Made by a program: the position numbers and the translations under genes. Below the pieces are notes generated by a model. It saw only the letters and a program-made list of their open reading frames with translations, ran no database searches and was not told where the DNA came from. DNA of 21,386 bases from a virus: IMG/VR virus record IMGVR_UViG_3300050120_000258, positions 1 through 21,386 of that record. One strand, 5' to 3'. Positions 16,098-21,386 of the stretch are shown piece by piece. The number at the start of each line of letters is the position of its first letter. Position 1 is the stretch's first letter.

Positions 16098-17003
16098 ATG
16101 GCAAACCTCATTGCTCTGCAAGAAGCTAACGGTAAGCGATGGAAGATTGCAAAACTGACAGGACGTTTGCCAGTCGATGCGACGACTCAACGGCTGTTTT
16201 CAAACAAGGCGCGCTATCTCAAGATCGTGCATATGTTGCAGGCACTCGGATCGAACATGCCAGACGAGGCATGGGTGTTCATCGCAGTGACGCACGAGCG
16301 CGAGAGCGGCGGCAACTTCAACACTCATTTGGGGCAAGGTGATCCCCTCACCGACCGGCACGGCAATCCGATCAAGACCGTGCATGTTCCGGCGGGGCGC
16401 GGGCCATTCACCGGGCCAGAGGCGTTCGAAAATGCAGCAGTAGATGCCCTCTGGTACTGCGCGCCATATGCGGCTAAGAACAACAAGGACTGGTCAATCT
16501 CCGGCATGCTCACCTACGATGAGCGGTTCAATGGTCTTGCCTACGCCAATGTCGGCAGGCCGAGCCCCTATGTCTGGTCAGACACCACGGTCTATGATCC
16601 GCCGACTGGCCCTGGCGGCAAGGTGCTGGTCGATCATGGGCCGATCACCTCGACCGTGGACAAGCAGATCGGGGTCGCCGCGCTGTATCTCAAGATCGAC
16701 GCGCTGGATGACACGATCAATTTCGGCGAGATGCCGGACGCGCCATTGCAACCAACATTACCGGAGCCCGACAAGATTCCGGTGGCCGACGTTTACGATG
16801 CCGTTTGGCTCCAAGCATCATTGAATCGTCTCGGCGCGACCCCGCCGCTTACTGTGGACGGCATCAACGGTGCAGCCACGCGAACCGCGGTGCGCGCATT
16901 CCAGACAAGCAAGGGGCTAACGGTGGACGGCAGGGTTGGTCCGTTGACCATCGACGCGATCAAACAGGCTGTTGCCGAGATCAGTGCAGCGCCCGTCACA
17001 TGA
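16098..17003 (+). CDS. Endolysin: lysozyme-like domain plus C-terminal PG_binding_1 domain
   Basis: This 301-residue protein releases progeny by cutting peptidoglycan. Residues about 35-205 form an N-terminal lysozyme-type domain: WVFIAVTHERES (Glu67 or Glu69 as likely catalytic acid), NTHLGQGDPL, VPAGRGPFTGPEAF, CAPYAAKNNKDWS, MLTYDERFNGLAYA and PSPYVWSDT. Residues about 230-292 form a peptidoglycan-binding type 1 domain: WLQASLNRLGATPPLTVDG, TAVRAFQTSKGLTVDG, VGPLTIDAI. There is no signal peptide, so export needs the holin functions encoded downstream. AGAGGA lies 8 nt before the ATG. The stop overlaps the next start (ATGA). The N-terminal family assignment comes from recalled phage endolysins of Alphaproteobacteria. 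Confidence 0.88.
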   Translation: MANLIALQEANGKRWKIAKLTGRLPVDATTQRLFSNKARYLKIVHMLQALGSNMPDEAWVFIAVTHERESGGNFNTHLGQGDPLTDRHGNPIKTVHVPAGRGPFTGPEAFENAAVDALWYCAPYAAKNNKDWSISGMLTYDERFNGLAYANVGRPSPYVWSDTTVYDPPTGPGGKVLVDHGPITSTVDKQIGVAALYLKIDALDDTINFGEMPDAPLQPTLPEPDKIPVADVYDAVWLQASLNRLGATPPLTVDGINGAATRTAVRAFQTSKGLTVDGRVGPLTIDAIKQAVAEISAAPVT

Positions 17004-17209
17004 CGCGCGCCGAAGCGCAGAAGGCGGTTGATGCTGCCTTCCTCGAAACGCTGGGCGGCGAATACCGCAACCTGCTCAACGCGGTTTTTTCCGAGAAGCC
17101 GACCACAGAGACCACAGACACGGCCTTCCGCAAGGCGCTTGCCATGAATCTAGCCGCGCACAAGATCGCTTCGCGCGCGGTTGCGGAAAATACCGATCTC
17201 AAGGACTAG
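17000..17209 (+). CDS. Small helical protein of lysis module, function unknown
   Basis: This 69-residue protein starts at an ATG overlapping the endolysin stop by 4 nt. A longer upstream frame exists but would lie inside the endolysin and has no ribosome site. It is mainly helical (MTRAEAQKAVDAAFLETL, LLNAVFSEKP, FRKALAMNLAAHKIASRAV), with no membrane segment and no cysteine. The tight coupling suggests a role linked to lysis or regulation of lysis timing. I do not recognise the family. Confidence 0.7.
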   Translation: MTRAEAQKAVDAAFLETLGGEYRNLLNAVFSEKPTTETTDTAFRKALAMNLAAHKIASRAVAENTDLKD

Positions 17210-17212
17210 ATC

Positions 17213-17368
17213 ATGATCCGAGTGCTCTTAGTCATGACATCGCTGATCTTCATCGTTGCCTCATTCTATTTTGTTTTTATTCCGCTCTACGAGCTCGGGA
17301 GCGCGATGGGACCATGCCATCCGAATTCCGCTGGCAACTGCAGCTTCACTCTCGGCACGATGGGCTGA
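17213..17368 (+). CDS. Small single-pass membrane protein (51 residues)
   Basis: An ATG at 17213, with AAGGA 7 nt upstream, gives a frame of 51 codons plus stop. Residues 3-25 are strongly hydrophobic (VLLVMTSLIFIVASFYFVFI), followed by a short hydrophilic tail with two cysteines (GPCHPNS, GNCSF) that could form a disulphide outside the inner membrane. It sits one base before the next gene and 3 nt after the previous stop, so it is packed like a real operon member. A lysis-accessory or holin-modulator role is inference from context. Confidence 0.65.
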   Translation: MIRVLLVMTSLIFIVASFYFVFIPLYELGSAMGPCHPNSAGNCSFTLGTMG

Positions 17369-17369
17369 C

Positions 17370-17861
17370 ATGATCAACATTCGGTTCGTCCGCAGCAAGG
17401 GTTTCACGTCGGACATGATCGTGCTGCGGGAGAAAACCTGCATGCCGTTCACGCCGTCGCATACCGAATGCGTGACCCCGGAAGGCAAATGGCTTGGTCA
17501 GCACTCGGATGGTGGAATGCAGGCGCGGGAGCCCGGCTACGACCACGACGATGTCGCGATCATGAAGGATGGACGCCGCTGCGAGATCATCGTTCCGCTG
17601 CCGTGCACACAGGCACAGGCCGACGCCTTCTATGCCGCCGCCACAGCCGCGATCGGTGAGCCCTATGACTGGAAAGCCATCGTCGGATTCGGCGTGACCT
17701 TCCACGAACATCAAAAATTCCACGCGATCTGCTCGGCCAAGATGCTGCTGCTGCTGCGCGCCTGCGGATATTTCCCTTGGCCCATCGTGGTTCCGGCGCA
17801 CCTCGTCGATCCTCGCGATCTGTTCTTGATCCTGTCAACCCACGTTGAAATCCCGCATTGA
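17370..17861 (+). CDS. Permuted NlpC/P60 (YiiX/LRAT-like) hydrolase
   Basis: Starting at the ATG at 17370, the 163-residue protein carries PSHTECVTPEGKWLGQHSDGG with presumptive catalytic His31 in a SHxxxV-like motif, then EPYDWKAIVGFG (residues 97-108) and AICSAKMLLLLRACGYFP with presumptive nucleophile Cys121. The His-before-Cys order is that of circularly permuted NlpC/P60 papain-like enzymes, which act as peptidoglycan amidases/peptidases or on lipids. A longer frame from 17256 would overlap the membrane protein gene and is unlikely. There is no signal peptide. Proximity to the endolysin suggests a second lytic or accessory cell-wall enzyme. The family is recognised from motifs; the substrate is unknown. 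Confidence 0.72.
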   Translation: MINIRFVRSKGFTSDMIVLREKTCMPFTPSHTECVTPEGKWLGQHSDGGMQAREPGYDHDDVAIMKDGRRCEIIVPLPCTQAQADAFYAAATAAIGEPYDWKAIVGFGVTFHEHQKFHAICSAKMLLLLRACGYFPWPIVVPAHLVDPRDLFLILSTHVEIPH

Positions 17862-17873
17862 AGGAGTCCAGTT

Positions 17874-18866
17874 GTGAAGCTTACACCCATGCAGATTATC
17901 GGAATCATTCTCGTCGTGAACGGGGCACTTATCGGAGCGACGGCCCAACTAACCGACGCGTTCGGTGCGCAAGCGGTGAAGTTCATCGTGCTGTTTGCCA
18001 GCCTCGGAAATTCGATATTCGGCGGCATCATCACGATGTTGTCGGGACAAGGATCGATGGTGAGAAGCGTGCTGGCGATGCCTGGTATCGAGAATATCGA
18101 TGTCAATGGTCAGGCCAGCTCGGCACTCGCCACGCTTGCCGTGGACCCGGAGCAGAAAAAGATCGGCCCCACGGAGGCGGCGATGGCTACTGTCACTGCA
18201 ACGGCCAAGGCTGCCGCCTCAGTCCTGTTCGCATTCATCGTACTGTCGATGTTTATGGCAAGCGGTCCGGCGCAGGCGCAGGGTCTCAGGAAGCCTCAGA
18301 TCACCGGCGATTTCGGGGCCGACGCCAAGGTCAATCTCGGTATCGGAACGGCCGTCCCGGCTAATGCCACCACCACACCATCAGGTACCAAGCTCGGTGA
18401 CAGCGGCTGCAAGGCGACCGGAGACCCGATTGGTGATCTGCATTGTGTCATCAAGGCCGGCGGCGCCAAGCTGATCCTGCACCTCAAACAGAGCTATGCG
18501 CTGGCCTCGGCGCCGGGTTCGGCGGCTGGCAGCCTGACCGACAATACTTCCGCGACATGCACCAAGGCACTCGTCCCGATCTTCGATCTCGTCATCAACG
18601 GCCCGAAGGCGGGGACGATCGCAGCCGGCGACCCGATGGCGCTCACGCCAGACGAAGTGACACTGGCTGCTAATCCTAGCGAAATCGATGGCCCGATCGT
18701 CATCATTGAAAAGATTCGCATCCTGCGCCTCGCCATCCAGAGCCCGGCGCTGAACGACGCATGCGGCGCATTGGTGCAGGACGAGGTGAAGAATGCCCAG
18801 AGCCTCGTCGGCAAGGTGACGAGCCTGGTTACCGGCGCCGGCATTCTTGCCCCGCTGGGGCTCTAA
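17874..18866 (+). CDS. Holin-like membrane domain fused to signal-peptide/exported domain
   Basis: This 330-residue protein starts at a GTG at 17874, with AAGGAG 7 nt upstream. Residues 1-60 hold two membrane segments (IIGIILVVNGALIGATA; VKFIVLFASLGNSIFGGIITM) separated by a short polar turn, like a small phage holin. After a polar linker, residues 112-135 (KAAASVLFAFIVLSMFMAS, then PAQA|Q) look exactly like a Sec signal peptide. They are followed by about 195 soluble residues with four to five cysteines. An internal ATG at 18183 (Met104) with its own GGAGG at 18173-18177 would yield the exported protein alone (227 residues). The full-length form would have three membrane segments. The exported domain is not recognised. 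No frameshift or stop separates the two parts. Confidence 0.75.
   Translation: MKLTPMQIIGIILVVNGALIGATAQLTDAFGAQAVKFIVLFASLGNSIFGGIITMLSGQGSMVRSVLAMPGIENIDVNGQASSALATLAVDPEQKKIGPTEAAMATVTATAKAAASVLFAFIVLSMFMASGPAQAQGLRKPQITGDFGADAKVNLGIGTAVPANATTTPSGTKLGDSGCKATGDPIGDLHCVIKAGGAKLILHLKQSYALASAPGSAAGSLTDNTSATCTKALVPIFDLVINGPKAGTIAAGDPMALTPDEVTLAANPSEIDGPIVIIEKIRILRLAIQSPALNDACGALVQDEVKNAQSLVGKVTSLVTGAGILAPLGL
18173..18177 (+). promoter_or_regulatory. Internal Shine-Dalgarno site for a second in-frame start
   Basis: GGAGG lies 5 nt before an in-frame ATG (18183) that begins a complete signal peptide inside the holin-like fusion gene. It would permit separate production of the exported domain. 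Confidence 0.5.
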
Positions 18867-19052
18867 TTGATCGACACCGAAGCGGTCGCCGCCTCGTTAG
18901 CGACGGCCGCAGCCGTTCATAGAGTTGATCCCCGATCGTTTCAGGCCCTGATGGGAGCAGTCGCGAGAAGGGGACGACAAAGATGCCGGACTTCGTCAAC
19001 GAAGCCCTCAAGGGCATGGGGCCCGCTGGTGCCGCCATCTCTGTACTGCTGA
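18867..19052 (+). CDS. Doubtful small frame starting TTG
   Basis: A 61-residue frame starts at TTG directly after the previous stop. It begins IDTEAVAASLATAAAVHRVD, plausible as a helix, and fills an otherwise empty 116-nt gap. However it overlaps the following gene by 70 nt, ends in a basic, unprotein-like stretch, and has only a weak ribosome site (GGGG). It may be a real small gene or chance. Confidence 0.22.
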   Translation: MIDTEAVAASLATAAAVHRVDPRSFQALMGAVARRGRQRCRTSSTKPSRAWGPLVPPSLYC

Positions 19053-19423
19053 CGTTCATCGCGGGCCTCGCCACCGCGGTCGTTGTACAGTGGCGACATG
19101 CCAATAAGGTCTACGGCTACCGGCTCGCCGAACGCGATACCCTCAACAAGGCTTTGACCGACGGCACCGCCGCCCTCAAATCCATGACCAGGGCGACGGA
19201 CGAGCGCAACAAGGTCACCGAGGAGCTTGCGGCCGCTATCAACGCGCATGCAAGCGCCGGGGCACATCTCCGCGACATGCAACAGATGCAGCATGTGATT
19301 CTAAAGGATGAGATCCAGCGTCAAGGCATGGTCATCAGCGCCGGTGCCGAAGCAACCCGGGTTAACTCCGGCATCCTGACCGACATCCGCAACTATGTTC
19401 AGCAGCGCAGGCAGCCCCGATGA
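18983..19423 (+). CDS. Membrane-anchored coiled-coil protein (i-spanin-like topology)
   Basis: This 146-residue protein has a single hydrophobic segment at residues about 14-37 (GAAISVLLTFIAGLATAVVV), followed by a long heptad-rich helical region (ERDTLNKALTDGTAALKSM, RNKVTEELAAAINAHA, LKDEIQRQ). This topology is that of inner-membrane spanin subunits of Rz type, although no matching lipoprotein partner is visible. AAGGGG lies 9 nt before the ATG. The stop overlaps the next start (ATGA). It could alternatively be a structural or exclusion protein. Confidence 0.68.
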   Translation: MPDFVNEALKGMGPAGAAISVLLTFIAGLATAVVVQWRHANKVYGYRLAERDTLNKALTDGTAALKSMTRATDERNKVTEELAAAINAHASAGAHLRDMQQMQHVILKDEIQRQGMVISAGAEATRVNSGILTDIRNYVQQRRQPR

Positions 19424-19647
19424 GTTGCATCAGTCTTTTGCAGAAGATCGGTCTGTTGCCGGTCGTGAGACATTCAGAACTTGAAGACGCTGCGGCCGAA
19501 AACGTCCAGCGTAACGCTCTCGATCATAGCGATGCGGTGCAGCGCGTGACGGTTTCGGCGCAGAGGATCAACGAAAGCAATCGGCGACTTCGAGAGAGTA
19601 TCGGGCGGTTGGCGTCGATCTCGACGGTTCATCACACCATTGAGTGA
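19420..19647 (+). CDS. Small helical protein of accessory operon
   Basis: This 75-residue soluble protein starts within the ATGA overlap with the preceding gene, and its stop overlaps the next GTG (GTGA). Residues about 20-65 are polar and helical (SELEDAAAENVQRNALDH, VTVSAQRINESNRRLRESI) and may form a coiled coil with its neighbours. The family is not recognised. The overlapping starts and stops indicate co-translation of the three genes 18983-20306, perhaps as one complex. Confidence 0.65.
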   Translation: MSCISLLQKIGLLPVVRHSELEDAAAENVQRNALDHSDAVQRVTVSAQRINESNRRLRESIGRLASISTVHHTIE

Positions 19648-20306
19648 GAAAAAAATGGCCTCTACTAGACAGAAACGTCGTCCTACAAGAGGGCGCACGA
19701 ACGGAGAAAGCGGCGCGGGGGTCGCCGTCGATACATACGGGGGGTCCGGCCGTCGATCCTACAGAGAACGTTCTTGCTCTGGTCGATGCCGAAACAAAGT
19801 TTCAGAACGGAATGCGGGAGGCATCGGAAAGATTAACTCTTCAGTTAGCCGATGCGGAATCCCGGCGCATTGATGATCTCGCAGCCTTGAGGCTTCAGTA
19901 CGACACGCAGGTCTCGGAAAATCTTCGTATCCAAGTTAAGACGACATCGGAGCTGATCTCGACGCAATTGGACAAGGTGACCAATTCTCTCGGGGCACAA
20001 ATTACTGCTCTGACCGCAACATTCTCCAGCCAGATTGCGACCGGGATAACCGCGCTTGGTGATCGTATCGCCGACCTGGAAAAATTCCGCTGGGAGGTTG
20101 GCGGTAAAACCAGCGTTTCTGATCCGGCGCTTGCCGATGCCATGAAGGAAATGGCGACAAGTATTCTAAGTCTCAAGACAGGCGAAGGAAAGTCGATCGG
20201 AAAGACTGAGGGCATCGGCATGATTGGCGCGCTGATTATCGGCGCGTCGTTCGTCATCTCGGCGGGAATTTCCATTGTTACGTTCATCCTAAACCACGCG
20301 CGTTGA
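19644..20306 (+). CDS. Coiled-coil protein with C-terminal membrane anchor
   Basis: This 220-residue protein starts at a GTG that overlaps the previous stop by 4 nt. The N-terminal 45 residues are disordered and basic. Residues about 45-165 form an extended coiled coil (ETKFQNGMREASERLTLQL, SRRIDDLAALRLQYD, LISTQLDKVTNSLGAQI, ITALGDRIADLEKFRWEVGG). Residues about 193-217 form a C-terminal membrane segment (IGMIGALIIGASFVISAGIS) with a short basic tail. This tail-anchored arrangement is frequent in alphaproteobacterial prophages next to lysis genes. The role is unknown; lysis, superinfection exclusion or virion release are all possible. Confidence 0.72.
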   Translation: MRKKWPLLDRNVVLQEGARTEKAARGSPSIHTGGPAVDPTENVLALVDAETKFQNGMREASERLTLQLADAESRRIDDLAALRLQYDTQVSENLRIQVKTTSELISTQLDKVTNSLGAQITALTATFSSQIATGITALGDRIADLEKFRWEVGGKTSVSDPALADAMKEMATSILSLKTGEGKSIGKTEGIGMIGALIIGASFVISAGISIVTFILNHAR

Positions 20307-20307
20307 C

Positions 20308-20478
20308 ATGCAATTCGTGGCCAAATGCGCCGCGGTGGTTTCTAAAAATGGATCAATGTTTGTGCTGTTGAAATTCGCCGGCCATCTGATCGGAGAGATA
20401 CCGAAAGAGCTTGGCGAACTTGAGTACGGTGAAACGTACGACGTCACGATACAAAAATCGAAACGCAGTGAAGGATAG
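20308..20478 (+). CDS. Small beta-rich protein, 56 residues, unknown function
   Basis: This frame of 56 codons plus stop starts at an ATG one base after the preceding stop. It contains AAVVSKNGSMFVLLKFAG, HLIGEIPKELGELEYGETYD and VTIQKSK. Alternating hydrophobic residues and the final YGETYDVTI look like a compact small beta-barrel (OB-like) fold. No ribosome site is obvious, so coupling is likely. The following gene starts 5 nt after its stop, with its ribosome site (AAGGA) spanning the end of this gene. The family is not recognised. Confidence 0.62.
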   Translation: MQFVAKCAAVVSKNGSMFVLLKFAGHLIGEIPKELGELEYGETYDVTIQKSKRSEG

Positions 20479-20483
20479 TAGTC

Positions 20484-20705
20484 ATGGGATTTTTTGAAGC
20501 ACTGATCCGCGCGTTGATCTATCTTTGCCTGATCGCGCTGGCGTTTTTCCTCTGTCTTTGGGTTCTGTCCTCGCTGGGAGTGGCACTGCCATCGATGGTC
20601 ATCGTGATCTTGAAGGTCATCTTCGTCTTGGTCGCGATCCTGATCCTGGTCCGGCTGTTCATGCCATTCGTGTCCGGCACTACTTGGTTCCCACCGCGCA
20701 CCTGA
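20484..20705 (+). CDS. Two-transmembrane holin-like protein
   Basis: This 73-residue protein is almost wholly hydrophobic, with membrane segments at residues about 8-30 (RALIYLCLIALAFFLCLWVL) and 36-60 (LPSMVIVILKVIFVLVAILI), and short ends (MGFFEAL; SGTTWFPPRT). AAGGA lies 8 nt before the ATG. The size and topology fit a class II holin or related pore protein. The holin-like domain of the fusion gene at 17874 is a competing candidate for the main holin. Confidence 0.7.
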   Translation: MGFFEALIRALIYLCLIALAFFLCLWVLSSLGVALPSMVIVILKVIFVLVAILILVRLFMPFVSGTTWFPPRT

Positions 20706-20709
20706 AGCC

Positions 20710-20958
20710 ATGCAGATTATCCGGCTCATCGGTGTGGCGCTGTTGCTGCTCGTCGTCCTTGCCTTGATTATCTGGGCGGTATGGGACGTTTCGCCGTCCA
20801 GCGATCGCAGCAGCATCTTGTCGTTGTCGCCCCAGGAGCAGCGGGAAGCATGCCCCTATTCGGGCGGTGTTTCCAACTGCCCATATCCGCGGGAATCCGA
20901 GGTCGACCAGCTGCCGCCCGTTCCACCGGCGCCCAAGAGCATCTGCCGTGACTGCTAG
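20710..20958 (+). CDS. Small membrane protein with proline-rich tail
   Basis: This 82-residue protein has an N-terminal membrane segment (residues 4-25, IRLIGVALLLLVVLALIIWAV), then a polar tail with a proline cluster (DQLPPVPPAPKS) and cysteines at CPYSGG, NCPYP and CRDC. The orientation would place the tail in the periplasm. Although proline-rich, it has no lipobox, so it is not an Rz1-type lipoprotein. It starts 4 nt after the holin-like gene stop and overlaps the next gene by 11 nt if that gene uses its GTG. Confidence 0.65.
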   Translation: MQIIRLIGVALLLLVVLALIIWAVWDVSPSSDRSSILSLSPQEQREACPYSGGVSNCPYPRESEVDQLPPVPPAPKSICRDC

Positions 20959-21145
20959 TATGATTGTAATTGCGGCGATGCTGGCCGCAACACCCGCCAT
21001 CGCCAAGCCGATACCGTGCTGGATGGTCAAGGCCGCGATCGTGATGACCGGCAGCGAGGACGGCGCCGAGAGGGAAGCCCTGGCGCACGGCTACACCAGG
21101 GAACAGATCGCGGAGGCGCGGAGGAAGTGTCTCAAGACGACGTAA
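20948..21145 (+). CDS. Small exported protein, 65 residues
   Basis: The GTG at 20948 gives MTASMIVIAAMLAATPAIA|KP, a complete Sec signal peptide; an alternative ATG at 20960 gives a shorter one. The mature part of about 46 residues has two cysteines (PCWMVK, RRKCLK) that could form a disulphide, plus helical segments (AEREALAHGYTREQIAEARR). Such tiny exported two-cysteine proteins occur near the ends of alphaproteobacterial prophage operons; function unknown. Longer upstream frames overlap the preceding gene without a ribosome site. It is the last gene before the tandem terminators. Confidence 0.65.
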   Translation: MTASMIVIAAMLAATPAIAKPIPCWMVKAAIVMTGSEDGAEREALAHGYTREQIAEARRKCLKTT

Positions 21146-21300
21146 CTTTTTGATGTCTCGTTTGTGAGTTTCGGCGCTTCGGCGCTGTTCGAAACCTCGG
21201 CGCCAACACGCCGTGGTGCCCCTTGTGGGTTCCTCCCAGACTTAGCCCGCCATCCGAACCCGAAAGGGCTGAGGGTGGCGGGCTCTTTTTTTGTCTAGAT
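21146..21300 (+). ncRNA. Hairpin-rich untranslated stretch, possible small RNA or structured 3' end
   Basis: After the last stop, three hairpins follow in 120 nt. At 21168-21195, GTTTCG pairs with CGAAAC and encloses GCGC-TTCG-GCGC. At 21199-21220, GGCGCCA pairs with TGGTGCC. At 21244-21284 is the terminator stem. No credible gene is present. It could be a structured 3' UTR or an independent small RNA; no promoter could be assigned. Confidence 0.35.
21244..21293 (+). terminator. Strong Rho-independent terminator, end of lysis/accessory operon
   Basis: AGCCCGCCA (21244-21252) pairs perfectly with TGGCGGGCT (21276-21284), with an inner CCC/GGG stem possible in the loop, followed by CTTTTTTT. 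It lies 99 nt after the last stop codon. Confidence 0.88.
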
Positions 21301-21312
21301 TTCCACAATCCC

Positions 21313-21347
21313 GCTCCGGTCGCTTCGGCACCGGGGCCTATTTTTTT
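21313..21347 (+). terminator. Second, tandem Rho-independent terminator
   Basis: GCTCCGGT (21313-21320) pairs with ACCGGGGC (21330-21337), including one G-U pair, around a loop of nine bases, followed after CTA by seven T residues (21341-21347). It acts as backup to the terminator 20 nt upstream. Confidence 0.72.
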
Positions 21348-21386
21348 GACCAAATTTCACCAGGGCGGCTCGCCCATCGATTATTC

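Noticed and set aside
20289-20816. 175-residue minus-strand frame across the small membrane genes
   Set aside because: Low-complexity polar protein antisense to several tightly packed genes with good starts; likely chance.
20710-21145. Overlapping Rz/Rz1-type spanin pair
   Set aside because: The first protein has the membrane segment but no coiled coil, and the second has a signal peptide without a lipobox cysteine at the cleavage site.
1-21386. CRISPR array, insertion sequence, tRNA or attachment site
   Set aside because: No direct-repeat/spacer pattern, transposase motif, cloverleaf or convincing terminal duplication was found by reading both strands; an att site needs the flanking sequence.

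Overview
This window carries the tail, fibre and lysis part of a contractile-tailed (myovirus-type) temperate phage or prophage. A partial methyltransferase gene runs off the left edge on the opposite strand. The high G+C content, the lysozyme plus PG-binding endolysin and the style of the small membrane proteins resemble prophages of Bradyrhizobium-like Alphaproteobacteria. That host assignment is inference from protein style, not from a marker gene. No integrase, terminase, portal, capsid, rRNA or tRNA gene is visible.

Layout. Positions 1-918 (minus) hold a class I SAM-dependent methyltransferase lacking its C-terminus. From 1058 to about 15.8 kb, genes on the plus strand are tightly packed, most with 1-4 nt start/stop overlaps. 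In order they are: a small exported-looking protein, a neck/tail terminator, a DUF3383 sheath, a tail tube, a tail assembly chaperone with a probable -1 frameshift extension, a tape measure with a transglycosylase-like domain, a Dit-like tail protein, a DUF6983 baseplate plug, a hub, a Gp138-type spike with an HxH tip motif, a gp25-like protein, baseplate J, a DUF2612 tail protein, and two fibre/tailspike genes. This is the normal assembly-line order for such phages.

A Rho-independent terminator at about 15,988 separates the tail module from the lysis/accessory module (16,098-21,145). That module encodes an endolysin, a helical small protein, several small membrane proteins, a permuted NlpC/P60-like enzyme, a holin-like/exported fusion protein, membrane-anchored coiled-coil proteins and a small exported protein. 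The window ends with a hairpin-rich untranslated stretch and two tandem terminators.

The most unusual signals are four. (1) A reiterated module of about 65-75 residues is found in three unrelated virion proteins (neck, sheath, baseplate J), six copies in all. (2) Sec-type signal peptides sit at the start of the two fibre/tailspike proteins and of a small tail-module protein. (3) A holin-like domain is fused in frame to a signal-peptide protein that has its own internal Shine-Dalgarno site and ATG. (4) The tail chaperone frame and its -1 extension end in an ATGA overlap with the tape measure, but with no textbook slippery heptamer. I see no CRISPR array, insertion sequence or obvious defence system.
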